From positions 1 to 22,488 of IMG/VR virus record IMGVR_UViG_3300044638_001106: a DNA stretch of 22,488 nucleotides, one strand, 5' to 3'. A program made the translations under genes and the position numbers. The notes beneath the pieces were generated by a model. The model made no database searches, was not told the DNA's origin, and saw nothing but the letters and a program-made list of their open reading frames with translations. The stretch comes from a virus. Shown here piece after piece: positions 1 through 7,537 of the stretch. Numbering within the stretch: the stretch's first letter is position 1; the number at the start of each line of letters is the position of its first letter.

Positions 1-287
1 CCAGTTCCCGTTACTTGTGGAACACCGGGTGCGCCCATATTAGTAAATGACTGGCCAAGGTTTGAAGGGAAGTTTAAACCACCAATACCGTTAAACACTT
101 GATTTTGAATATCAGATGGGCCAGCAGTTAGTTGCCCGCCATAGATGGTGTTCTCTAACGGTTCTGTACCCGCAGCTTCACCAAGTGCCAAAGTGTTAGT
201 TACATACGGTGCAGCCCAAGGCGCTAAACCTTGGGTTGAGGTACCAACATTACCTGTGGTGCCGGGAGATAGGGTTGTGTCAGCCAT
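1..287 (-). CDS. Virion-type protein, N-terminal 95 residues only
   Basis: The gene starts with ATG at 287 and runs off the left edge of the window, so only the first 95 residues are visible. The upstream stop codon is part of its Shine-Dalgarno sequence (TAAGGAAAAGAC-ATG), which fixes the start. The protein opens MADTTLSPGT, then has an APWAAPYVTN stretch and a GGQLTAGPSDIQNQVFNGIG stretch. I recall this pattern (APWA-PYV, then LTAGPS--Q--AF-GI) from large structural or internal virion proteins of environmental podovirus-like phages that sit next to the 735-residue type of gene. The function is not known to me. The call as a virion protein is inferred from that resemblance and from its place at the end of the structural block. 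Confidence 0.75.
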   Translation of the reverse strand, partial: MADTTLSPGTTGNVGTSTQGLAPWAAPYVTNTLALGEAAGTEPLENTIYGGQLTAGPSDIQNQVFNGIGGLNFPSNLGQSFTNMGAPGVPQVTGT

Positions 288-296
288 GTCTTTTCC

Positions 297-2504
297 TTAT
301 TTGGGAAGGTATTTGTCGGCGCGAGAGTTATGGGCAACTTTACCCTTACCCACAGTTTTGCCTCTTGCTTCTTGGACTCTTTCCATCATTGAGTAGAGTT
401 TACGGGCACCAGCTTCTGTTGAGCCGTTACCTAGCTCAGACACAATGCGTGCCGGTACAACAAATTCACCGTCGGCTAAACGTGCCGGTTGTTTATTGCC
501 TATTGTCGCAGGGATAGAATCAGACACCCCATCACCGGGGCCACGAAGCAATCGGCCACCATCAGAGTACCCGCCGAGCGGACTTGTTGGCAACGCTGTA
601 ATGCCACCTTCAGCTTTTTTTACAATACCGGGGCCAGTGTAATATCTTTCGGCTTCTGAACCTGCGCGGCGACTTTTATCTAATCCGGCTTTTGTTCGAT
701 CAACACCGTAAGCGGGCATAACGGCACCGCCACCGCTATCTTCCCCCCTTGCCGCAAGTGCAGCCAACAGACCCAGCAGTGCTGGGTTCATACCACTACC
801 ACTACCACTACCCTTCTGTTGACCGCCACCACCGCCACCGCCGCCGCTAACGCCGCTGCCGCCACTAGCTTTAATATTACCAAGAGCTTTGTCTAGTAGA
901 CTTCTTAACCCAGAAGATTTAGGAGGGGGAGAACCACCGGGTCTGTCGCCAGTACCACCAGTAGCCGCTACATAGCCAGACTCCTTAGTGTTCAATTGTT
1001 TGTTGTCAATCATTTGACCAACTTGGCGTGGAGTAAGCGCGTAGGTTTCTCCGGTTTCGGTGTTGATACCGATTGCGGTGCCGTCGTCGTTGATCATGAT
1101 GCGGTCGGAACCAGAAGTCTGCCACTGACTTGAGAAACCACCCCGTTTTTCCATAATGTCCTTCATAGCTTTATCGTAGCTAAGCTGGTCTTCGGGTGTA
1201 ACAGAGTAGCTTTGATTGTCGGCAGAGTACGCTTCTAGGCGATCTGCTAGCGTTTCAGGGGTAACACCTGCGCGTGCGCGTGCCATTTCCGCTGCGCTAC
1301 GGGCTTCGTACTGCTCACGGGTACCCTCCATAGTTGCTGGATTGAACGCGGGCCTTTTAGGTTCCGGTGAGTCCAAACTCAGGTCTTCTTTGGAAATTAA
1401 AGTTTTTGCTCCAAACTTTTCAGTAGTGCTGTCGTCATCAGCTTGTGCTAACAGCACGCTATTGTCGCCGCTAAGAAGTCTGTTGGTCTGCTCGCTGTCC
1501 AACGTAACAGTGCTGCCATCGGCCCTAGTAACAACTGCCGACCCATCCGCCAACGGAAGAATACTAGCCCCTTTGGATGCACCGCTTTCAGTACTTGTTT
1601 TTGCTGATGTAGGTGTAGCGTCAGCTAAGTACTCAGGGGTTTGATAGGGGTCGCTTACAAAATCAGGGAATCCGGGATTAGCAAAGCTGGGGTTAGCAAA
1701 ACTGGGGTCCAAGTTTGCTACTTGTACGCCCCTAGTAGTAGCGCTTTCAGGGCTACCGTAATTTGATTCGGGGCTACCGTAGTTTATTTCAGGGATGTTG
1801 TAACTTGAGCCGTAATCAACATTGGAACCAAAATCATATGCGCTAGGGTCAGGAGTGTTGTAGCTTGAGCCGCTCAAATCACCGTACATATCAGCGTAGG
1901 AACCACCGTAGTTAGTATCACTACCGCTACCGCTACCAACATCAACACCGTAACCTGATAGAGCAGCATAGCTTTTACCAAGTCTATCGTACACATCAGG
2001 AACAGCATCGGTATACGAACCCATCATAGTGTTGTACGCATCTGTATTACCGGAAATCAAGCCGTACGGATCGCCAAAGTCTACCTTACTAGAGTCAAGT
2101 AAATACTGATTTACAGGGCTGTTCTGACTCCACGACTCGTATGCTGGTGGTGGAAAATAGGTAGAGGTATATGAATAGGGCGAAGTTGTACCGCTAGGGC
2201 TCGAATAGTCGTACACGGGCGACGACGGCGTATTGTAAAAATTATCATACACGGGCGGCGTGTAGAAGTCGTACGAAGGCGGTGTGTACACGGGAGGTGC
2301 GTAGTACGGGGGTGGCTCGTAAACGTACGCGGGAGGTGCGTAGTACGGGGGTGGCTCGTAAACGTACGCGGGAGGTGTGTAGAAGTCGTACGAAGGTGGT
2401 GTGTAAAAGTCGTACGAAGGTGGTGTGTAAAAGTCGTACACAGGTGGTGTGTAAGAATAAGAAGGCGAAGACCCAAAACCACCGTAGCCGTATAGCCATG
2501 TCAT
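297..2504 (-). CDS. 735-residue protein with Tyr/Pro-rich repetitive N-terminus and conserved C-terminal module
   Basis: The start ATG at 2504 follows an AAAGGAG Shine-Dalgarno sequence lying inside the last codons of the cupin gene. Residues about 13-130 are low-complexity and rich in Tyr and Pro: YDFYTPPS-type 8-residue units surround two identical 13-residue units, AYVYEPPPYYAPP. Residues about 170-270 are Gly/Ser/Tyr-rich. A glycine linker with a run of eight Gly lies near residues 548-571. The last 80 or so residues hold a module (GPGDGVSDSIPATI, DGEFVVPARIVSELGNGS, YSMMERVQEARG) that I remember at the C-terminus of otherwise variable proteins in environmental phages. No enzyme motif is visible. 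It may be an internal virion or tail-associated protein; only the structural context supports that. The repeats look disordered and recently expanded. Confidence 0.85.
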   Translation of the reverse strand: MTWLYGYGGFGSSPSYSYTPPVYDFYTPPSYDFYTPPSYDFYTPPAYVYEPPPYYAPPAYVYEPPPYYAPPVYTPPSYDFYTPPVYDNFYNTPSSPVYDYSSPSGTTSPYSYTSTYFPPPAYESWSQNSPVNQYLLDSSKVDFGDPYGLISGNTDAYNTMMGSYTDAVPDVYDRLGKSYAALSGYGVDVGSGSGSDTNYGGSYADMYGDLSGSSYNTPDPSAYDFGSNVDYGSSYNIPEINYGSPESNYGSPESATTRGVQVANLDPSFANPSFANPGFPDFVSDPYQTPEYLADATPTSAKTSTESGASKGASILPLADGSAVVTRADGSTVTLDSEQTNRLLSGDNSVLLAQADDDSTTEKFGAKTLISKEDLSLDSPEPKRPAFNPATMEGTREQYEARSAAEMARARAGVTPETLADRLEAYSADNQSYSVTPEDQLSYDKAMKDIMEKRGGFSSQWQTSGSDRIMINDDGTAIGINTETGETYALTPRQVGQMIDNKQLNTKESGYVAATGGTGDRPGGSPPPKSSGLRSLLDKALGNIKASGGSGVSGGGGGGGGQQKGSGSGSGMNPALLGLLAALAARGEDSGGGAVMPAYGVDRTKAGLDKSRRAGSEAERYYTGPGIVKKAEGGITALPTSPLGGYSDGGRLLRGPGDGVSDSIPATIGNKQPARLADGEFVVPARIVSELGNGSTEAGARKLYSMMERVQEARGKTVGKGKVAHNSRADKYLPK
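2250..2455 (-). repeat. Coding tandem repeats (24-bp and 39-bp units)
   Basis: The repeats lie within the N-terminal part of the 735-residue gene. Positions 2292-2330 and 2331-2369 are identical 39-bp units in tandem, each coding 13 residues (AYVYEPPPYYAPP on the minus strand), followed by a partial third copy. They are flanked on both sides by imperfect 24-bp units coding YDFYTPP plus Ser, Val or Ala. All units are multiples of three, so copy number can change without breaking the frame. The perfect identity of the 39-bp copies points to a recent duplication. Confidence 0.95.
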
Positions 2505-2508
2505 AGCG

Positions 2509-2856
2509 TTACTCCTTTACGATGGTTTCTGCGCGTACTTCATCAACCGTGGTGGCTTCAGTAGCGTGGATACAAAACCATACTGTTTCTTGAATTGCAA
2601 AAACTTTGTGCTCGGCACCAGCAGCAATGATGATTGCTGTGGGGGCAACGTACTCGGTTGTTTTACCTTCAACCGTAACGAGGCAACGGCCTTGAGCCAA
2701 AATGCTCATGTGTTCGTAGTTATGTTTGTGCTGAACAAGCCACTGGCCGGGTTTAATTCGAGCTTTTTTGGCGTACAGGCCGTCCGAAAAGTAGTGCTCC
2801 ATGTCAAACACTCTTGCCAATTCGTCTTTGTCTCTGATGATCAGATTGTCTTCCAT
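2509..2856 (-). CDS. Small single-domain cupin protein
   Basis: This 115-residue protein is close to the size of a single cupin barrel. The first cupin motif is PGQWLVQHKHNYEH (residues 36-49), giving likely metal ligands H43, H45 and E48 or H49. The second is AAGAEHKVFA, with H83. The end of the barrel carries VWFCIHATEAT. The H-x-H to Glu spacing is one or two residues shorter than the textbook cupin pattern. Cupins of this kind (MSILA-G, then APT, then VWFCIHAT) occur, as I remember, in structural operons of environmental phages. The substrate is unknown: it may bind a metal or small ligand, or be a virion component. The start follows TAAAGGAAACTC-ATG, which includes the stop of the preceding gene. 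Confidence 0.85.
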   Translation of the reverse strand: MEDNLIIRDKDELARVFDMEHYFSDGLYAKKARIKPGQWLVQHKHNYEHMSILAQGRCLVTVEGKTTEYVAPTAIIIAAGAEHKVFAIQETVWFCIHATEATTVDEVRAETIVKE

Positions 2857-2865
2857 GAGTTTCCT

Positions 2866-3204
2866 TTAAACTGCCTCGCCACCACTTGCTGTGATGGTGC
2901 AACCAACGGCAGAAGCCCTTGCTTGAAGGGTGCCTGCCGCGCTTAAAACTTGAGTGCCTGTCCAGCTAAGCGTACTATACCCGCCCAGCGTCGCGTTGTA
3001 AAACAAAGCATTGCCTGTGCCAGCCGTGCCGCTTGATGGGACAAGGGACACGTAGACGTTGATCGGGGATGCCGTAGTGTTACAAATGTCAATCTGTTTT
3101 ACATAGGTACGGGTGCTTGCAGGGGTGGTGTACACCGTTGCGTAGGACGTAGTCAGCGCCGCTTGCCCAAGCTGAAGGGGGGTGATGATCTGGTAGTTTG
3201 CCAT
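2866..3204 (-). CDS. Small beta-rich virion protein
   Basis: This 112-residue protein opens MANYQIITPLQLGQAALT and continues with Thr, Ser, Gly and Val-rich beta-like sequence, including VYTTPASTRTYVKQIDICNT. I recall this pattern in small proteins of environmental phages found next to the nozzle gene. I chose the ATG at 3204 because it overlaps the preceding stop as TAATG; an in-frame TTG at 3219 would add five residues but has no such coupling. The function is unknown. A minor structural or decoration role is inferred from composition and neighbours. Confidence 0.85.
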   Translation of the reverse strand: MANYQIITPLQLGQAALTTSYATVYTTPASTRTYVKQIDICNTTASPINVYVSLVPSSGTAGTGNALFYNATLGGYSTLSWTGTQVLSAAGTLQARASAVGCTITASGGEAV

Positions 3205-3455
3205 TACATATCCAGCCAAATGAGGGTTTGCGAGTTGTTGCCTTGAACCTGCAAATCCGCAACCTCAACTTGAAGAGTCACAATTTCTGTTTGCAAAATA
3301 TTTAGATTGCTAGCTATTGCTTGTAGCGTTGTGTCAAGCTGGTTGAAGTACAGCCGAAAAATGTTATTCAACTGCTCGTTGTATTGCGAAGAGTAGTCTC
3401 TGGGGGCAAACGCTAAGTTTGGTGCTGCCGGGCGAGTAACAGTTATGAGCGCCAT
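3204..3455 (-). CDS. Small coiled-coil protein, virion-associated
   Basis: This 83-residue protein opens MALITVTRPAAPNLAFAPRD. Residues about 25-72 form a likely long helix or coiled coil (NNIFRLYFNQLDTTLQAI, then ILQTEIVTLQVEVADLQVQ with heptad-like spacing). Its start overlaps the stop of the nozzle gene as TAATG, so the two are probably translationally coupled. I recognise the N-terminal pattern (RPAAPNL followed by LYFNQLD) from many environmental phage genomes, always near the nozzle-like gene, but no function is established that I know of. A trimerising or plug-like virion part is possible; that is inference. Confidence 0.85.
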   Translation of the reverse strand: MALITVTRPAAPNLAFAPRDYSSQYNEQLNNIFRLYFNQLDTTLQAIASNLNILQTEIVTLQVEVADLQVQGNNSQTLIWLDM

Positions 3456-5590
3456 TAGCGTCTCCCATCCGCACGGATGTCAATACGGGTTGCACCGCAC
3501 TGCCACGTTGTACCCAATTTGGTAGAAGCCACTTTGAGAATTAACTGTCGGCCACGAATACGGGTGTTTATTTGACCAGTAAATTTTTCAGTGACCACAT
3601 AGGAGTTATCACTTACTACAGCACCAGCAGCCGTATCAGTAACGCCTGAACCTGAATTTTGTAACGCCTGCAAGGTAAGGGTTACTTCAGGCGTCTCAAA
3701 GCCGGTAGACCCAGAAAACGTAACGTCGGGTAGCATGCGCCAGATAAACCCAAAGTGATCACCATCATCAATGTCAAATTCGGCTGAAGCTATGTAAGCT
3801 TCAATTGGCTGCGCAGTGCCAGATTCAACATCATCGTTACCTGTTTCGTGGTACACAGTTATGCCGTTGTAGGTGGTGGCAATTGGGTATGAGTAAATGC
3901 CTGAGTCCAGCCAAGCGGTGCGGCTCATATTGCCGTAGTACCAAACCTTTTCAACGTAGTTGTACACCACATAGCGGTTTACTTCAGTGCTGTTGGCTGA
4001 GCAGTAGAACCACCAGACTTCGTTAAAGCCTTCATTTGTGGTACCAAATACCTGTTCGTTCTGGTCTAAGTTAATGTCTTGAAAAACGTAACGGCGCAAG
4101 TCGCAGTTGAGCGTTTGCACACGACCGTCGTAAGTGTAGAACTTATCACGCCCCATCCAATAGGTCACACCTGAAGCCAGAGCAACAGCATTTGGCCCCA
4201 TGATAGAGATGTTGTCACCCAGCAATTGGGAACCCCAGTAAGCAGGAGCACCCACAAATTGCAAAGAGTACAGCGATACATCAGTGAAAACCACTATCTC
4301 TTGGCGAGTTTGGATTGCTGCGATGATGCCCGAGCCATGAGAAAGCAAAATGCTACCCGCTCGACTTGTATCGTCAGGGTTCCAAGAATAAGGGTTTTCC
4401 TGATCCGACCAACGAATCAGCATTGGGTTCTGGATGGCGCTCCCGTAATCATTGGCCCCAAACGCAAAAACAAAGCGTGAAGCGTCGGATACCAAAATAG
4501 AGTTTTGTGCGGTCGGCACGCCTACCAGCAAAGAAATGGACATCTGCCCTGTGTAGGTGCTGGTTGTGTTGATTACGTTGCCGTTCAGATCAACCAATTC
4601 AGCGGTCAACCCATTCACGTTGTTGAGTATATAAGTTGTGTTTGCAACGATGCCAGTCGGCAAAGTGCCAGTACTAGCAAATTGCACCTCAGTGCCGTTA
4701 GTAAAAGTTTTAGTTAGGGTTACTACTGCTGGGCTGGCCAAGTTAACGGATACGTTACCACCAAGGCTGTTAAGGGCTACGCCCCTACTGTTTACCGTGC
4801 CAGTTGCATCCCAATAGTAGATGCCCCCACGCACAGGGCCAAAGATTAAATCTTCACCAAAGTTATCTTGCGACCAAATTCGGAGGTTCACAAGGGTGAC
4901 GATACCAACCCCCCAATTGCCCTCACCCCAAGGACCTGCGCCCCAACCGGTACTTGGCAGTTGAATAGCTGGCCCAACGGGTATTTGGTATTTTGCTAGT
5001 ACGCTAGTACCACCGTTCCCAGTGTTACCCGCCCCAGCAACTGCTCCACAATCAAAGGTGTAGTTGTTCGTGTCAACCACAACTATTGGGAACCCAAGGA
5101 AATTGGCAGTCAATGTTTGGTTGAGCACGTTGGCGTCAATGTTGCCGCCCAGACCCAAAGCATTGTTATAAATGACATAGTCCCCAGTTGCACGCCCGTG
5201 CGCCACAGAACTCACTGCAATTACGGAAGAACCCAGAGTGGCAGTAAAAGGCCCGTTTAAGGTGACTTCATAAGCTATGGGGGTAATGTCGTAGTAAAAG
5301 CCGCCACGGTTAATGTAGAACTTAACATTTGTGCCCAAGCTCAACAGGATGGTGCCTTCTAAATCTACCCAAGTCCAAAGAGATCGGCAGACCCCCAGAA
5401 ATTGCTGGGCGCTGTATTGAGTCCAACCACCGATTTTTTCAGGCATGCCCGAACGAAACCGTACTTTGTCGGACTCGTACCACCCCGCAACAACCGCAGC
5501 GCCGGTATCAACTGAGCCAAGAGTTTCGGCGGCATACCGAGTGTTCTCTCGATTTACTCCGGGTCGCAGTAGAAGTTTTTTTAGTGGCAT
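3455..5590 (-). CDS. Tail nozzle / P22 gp10-like DNA stabilisation protein
   Basis: This 711-residue protein has an N-terminus typical of podovirus nozzle or packaged-DNA stabilisation proteins: LLRPGVNRENTRY, then GWYESDKVRFRSGMPEKIGG, then a CRSLWTWVDLEG stretch and repeated beta-propeller-like units such as NPMLIRWSDQENPYSWNP and ASGVTYWMGRDKFYTYDGR. P22 gp10 has 472 residues. The extra length here includes two insert-like beta modules, one at about residues 117-190 (VAHGRATGDYVIY to NNYTFDCG) and one at about 285-350 (LPTGIVANTTYILNNVNG). Such proteins close the tail tube below the adaptor ring. The gene directly follows the endolysin gene with an 18-base gap. The start ATG at 5590 follows GGGAAAATAAATA, a weak ribosome site. 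The class call is from motif recognition. Confidence 0.85.
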   Translation of the reverse strand: MPLKKLLLRPGVNRENTRYAAETLGSVDTGAAVVAGWYESDKVRFRSGMPEKIGGWTQYSAQQFLGVCRSLWTWVDLEGTILLSLGTNVKFYINRGGFYYDITPIAYEVTLNGPFTATLGSSVIAVSSVAHGRATGDYVIYNNALGLGGNIDANVLNQTLTANFLGFPIVVVDTNNYTFDCGAVAGAGNTGNGGTSVLAKYQIPVGPAIQLPSTGWGAGPWGEGNWGVGIVTLVNLRIWSQDNFGEDLIFGPVRGGIYYWDATGTVNSRGVALNSLGGNVSVNLASPAVVTLTKTFTNGTEVQFASTGTLPTGIVANTTYILNNVNGLTAELVDLNGNVINTTSTYTGQMSISLLVGVPTAQNSILVSDASRFVFAFGANDYGSAIQNPMLIRWSDQENPYSWNPDDTSRAGSILLSHGSGIIAAIQTRQEIVVFTDVSLYSLQFVGAPAYWGSQLLGDNISIMGPNAVALASGVTYWMGRDKFYTYDGRVQTLNCDLRRYVFQDINLDQNEQVFGTTNEGFNEVWWFYCSANSTEVNRYVVYNYVEKVWYYGNMSRTAWLDSGIYSYPIATTYNGITVYHETGNDDVESGTAQPIEAYIASAEFDIDDGDHFGFIWRMLPDVTFSGSTGFETPEVTLTLQALQNSGSGVTDTAAGAVVSDNSYVVTEKFTGQINTRIRGRQLILKVASTKLGTTWQCGATRIDIRADGRR

Positions 5591-5608
5591 TATTTATTTT
5601 CCCACGTA

Positions 5609-6040
5609 TCAGGCAAAAGGTCGAGTACCTGATTTGTCAATGATAAGCGCAACCCCTCTTGGTTCTACGTCTTCAGTGTTTGGAATGCTGATGTGCGTCC
5701 AGCGGTCAAACTCACGGATGATCTGGTCATAGGGTAAACCCGCAGCAATGACCGCACGGACTACCTCATCAGGGGTCACTCCCGGCACTCGGAGGTCAGC
5801 CGCGCACCCTTTACGGTGCTGAGACTTGTCAGAACTTCCAACTGCATCATTGACCTGTTTACTGCGGAAGGCAGAGTTAATCATCACAGGCTTGCCGCCA
5901 AGGGTTTCTTTGACCTGCTCAAGCAATTGCGCCAAGCGTTGCAGGTTGCTGATTTCCTCTTGGGTCGGTGAGTTGTCAAACTCACGGTGGTCTGTGACGG
6001 TCAGTTCCGCAAGGGTGAAGTGTTTACTTAGGTGTGTCAT
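5609..6040 (-). CDS. Endolysin, M15-type zinc D-Ala-D-Ala peptidase
   Basis: This 143-residue protein has the M15 peptidase pattern across its length. It opens with KHFTLAELTVTDH, typical of the small M15_3-type domains. The core is NSAFRSKQVNDAVG (residues 55-68), followed by SQHRKGCAADL, giving zinc ligands H75 and D82, and RWTHIS, giving H116. These enzymes cut peptide bonds in peptidoglycan stem peptides. There is no signal peptide or membrane segment, so release to the wall would need the holins encoded just upstream. The start overlaps the preceding holin stop (ATGA), and an AAAGGTAAAAA ribosome site precedes it. The C-terminal 20 or so residues after the last zinc ligand are not recognisable. 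Confidence 0.93.
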   Translation of the reverse strand: MTHLSKHFTLAELTVTDHREFDNSPTQEEISNLQRLAQLLEQVKETLGGKPVMINSAFRSKQVNDAVGSSDKSQHRKGCAADLRVPGVTPDEVVRAVIAAGLPYDQIIREFDRWTHISIPNTEDVEPRGVALIIDKSGTRPFA

Positions 6041-6453
6041 TTTTTACCTTTCATGTCGGCTAGTTTTTCAAGCGTTCTGCCGCCAAAATACGCACCCATC
6101 ACAAGCATTCCCCACTGCCCAAGCAGCGTGACGTAGGACTCGGAAATCTTAAAGCCGAAGCCGTCCAGAATAGCCAGCGTAAGGTAAGCGGTCAGGATAT
6201 ATACCAAGGTCATTGGGCGCACATTTTTAGACAGCCACGAATCTGAGGCCATGTCAGCAGTCCAGCGGTCTGTGGTGTTTTGCTGCTCGGCTTTAAACAT
6301 CTCAGTCTCGTTTGCCATCTTCGCCAGTTCACCGTTTTGCTGCATCTGAAACAGTTCAGCTTTGGCCTTTTCAGCAGCAATCGGGTCAGGCAAAAAACGG
6401 TCAATGAGTTTGCCCCCAATAGCGGCAAGTGGGTTTAGGTCACTCAAGGTCAT
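6037..6453 (-). CDS. Holin, 3TM/GTA-type family
   Basis: This 138-residue protein starts with NPLAAIGGKLIDRFLPDPIAAEKAKAE-type sequence and continues as a charged, Gln-rich helical region, then SDSWLSKNVRPMTLVYI. Two clear hydrophobic segments follow at residues 81-97 and 107-124, ending in GAYFGGRTLEKLADMKGKK. The arrangement (Pro-Ala-rich start, long helix, W-L--NVRP before the first membrane segment, GGR-LEK at the end) matches what I know of the holin family described for gene transfer agents. It would form membrane lesions that let the endolysin out. ATGA overlaps at both ends couple it to the T-like holin upstream and the endolysin downstream. Its own ribosome site is AGGAG, 8 bases before ATG. 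Confidence 0.85.
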   Translation of the reverse strand: MTLSDLNPLAAIGGKLIDRFLPDPIAAEKAKAELFQMQQNGELAKMANETEMFKAEQQNTTDRWTADMASDSWLSKNVRPMTLVYILTAYLTLAILDGFGFKISESYVTLLGQWGMLVMGAYFGGRTLEKLADMKGKK

Positions 6454-7067
6454 TGTTTACTCCTAGATAACATGGTTGCGGCAATACTCAGCATGGTACG
6501 TGCTGATTCTAAGTTTTCGGGTTCGGTTTCCCATCCCACGGTTATCTGCCCCACAAACCGCCCCGGCTCTGGTGGAACACTGATTCTGCAAGTGAAGGTC
6601 ACGCCCTTGTTGATGTACCAAATTCCCATTTCAGACTGCGCTGTGCGGTACTCCCCGCAAGGAATTTCATTTGCCATCAGCTTTACAACGTCGGCGTTAT
6701 TGGCTGCATTCTGTGTAAACAGTCCAACATCCAGCCCGTCATTGGTTTTGTCTCTGCCGTCCTTGGCGTAGGCTCGATACAGCACACGAGTCCCAAACAT
6801 AGGGTTGACTTTGAACACTGCAACGATAGTGGCGTTGGTGGTCTTGAACAGATGGGCAGAGGCATCCTCAACCCTGTCCTCGGCAATGCTTGGTATCTTC
6901 TTGGATTCTTTGTAAGCGCCAATGAGCAGGTCTTGGTTTGTGTAAACAAAGTAGCCAGCGAAAGCAACTACGCCCATGACAAGGATGGCGGCAAGTTTAA
7001 ATGGCGAATCTACATACCCCAGAACTTTGTCAAGGGTTGAATTGGCGTTTAAAGTTCCTTCGCTCAC
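6450..7067 (-). CDS. T4 T-like holin (single membrane segment, large periplasmic domain)
   Basis: This 205-residue protein has a short cytoplasmic N-terminus, one membrane segment at about residues 24-42 (KLAAILVMGVVAFAGYFVY) and a domain of about 160 residues outside. Length and topology equal those of the T4 lysis timing holin T (218 residues). By eye there are matching stretches: AVFKVNPMFGTRVLYRAYAK, and at the end FTCRISVP, GQITVGWE and ESARTMLSIAATMLSRSK, close to T4 T sequence as I remember it. Cysteines C137 and C160 could form a periplasmic disulfide; T4 T has a functional disulfide too. The start is GTG at 7067, overlapping the upstream TGA as GTGA, with AAAGG 7 bases before. The gene is followed by a second holin and the endolysin, which fits a lysis role. 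Confidence 0.75.
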   Translation of the reverse strand: MSEGTLNANSTLDKVLGYVDSPFKLAAILVMGVVAFAGYFVYTNQDLLIGAYKESKKIPSIAEDRVEDASAHLFKTTNATIVAVFKVNPMFGTRVLYRAYAKDGRDKTNDGLDVGLFTQNAANNADVVKLMANEIPCGEYRTAQSEMGIWYINKGVTFTCRISVPPEPGRFVGQITVGWETEPENLESARTMLSIAATMLSRSKQ

Positions 7068-7537
7068 AGCTTACCTTTCATTGCAATTACACCCCAAGCC
7101 ACCAAGAAAAATATGGCAGCGGCTACCAGTATGCAAAGCCCCATTGTGATGGCTTCGTCAATCTCTTGCTTGCGGTTTTTAGCCGCCCTAGCATCCAGTA
7201 TCTCTTGCGTCCGCCTGCGCTGCACAATCGCGTTACGCTCAAGAAGAATCTGACTCCAAAGCTGGCTGTGGCCTTGATTGATAAAGTGCCACTTAAGTTC
7301 TTCCTCGGCTTTATTCAATTCATGCAACTGCATGACGGTACTCATTGCTTGGCTGGTGTCTGAACTGTATTTCTTCTTTGGGTCCTTTACAGCTTCCTTA
7401 GCTACCTTATCCTTAGCATCAAAAAACTTCATCACATCGCCAGTGATGGACTGCACATCCTTGCCCATTTGGATAGCGGCTTTGATTCCTTTTATAGCAC
7501 CTTGTGCTACTGCGAAGGCTGTAAATGGGTCAATCAT
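7064..7537 (-). CDS. C-terminally anchored membrane protein with helical domain
   Basis: This 157-residue protein opens MIDPFTAFAVAQGAIKGIKA and contains KDVQSITGDVMKFFDAKDKV. Residues about 70-128 are highly charged and helical (LHELNKAEEELKWHF, RNAIVQRRRTQEILDARAAKNRKQE), and the last part is one membrane segment at about 131-151 with a short basic tail. I remember proteins with the MIDP--AFA-AQ start and a KF-DA motif from cyanophages and other marine phages, without an assigned role. Its position immediately upstream of the holins, with a GTGA overlap, suggests it may be part of the lysis module (for example a holin regulator or spanin-like element). That is inference. It lacks a lipobox and a signal peptide. 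Confidence 0.85.
   Translation of the reverse strand: MIDPFTAFAVAQGAIKGIKAAIQMGKDVQSITGDVMKFFDAKDKVAKEAVKDPKKKYSSDTSQAMSTVMQLHELNKAEEELKWHFINQGHSQLWSQILLERNAIVQRRRTQEILDARAAKNRKQEIDEAITMGLCILVAAAIFFLVAWGVIAMKGKL

Noticed and set aside
2282-2506. Repeats near 2250-2455 considered as a possible CRISPR-like array or regulatory direct repeats
   Set aside because: The units are directly adjacent without unique spacers, keep the reading frame and code Tyr/Pro units in a long open gene, so they are coding repeats.
5591-5600. AT-rich AAAATAAATA before the nozzle gene, resembling a T4-type late promoter (TATAAATA)
   Set aside because: It does not match the consensus at its first positions and lies where a ribosome site and spacer are needed. 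A chance match in a short AT-rich gap is more likely.
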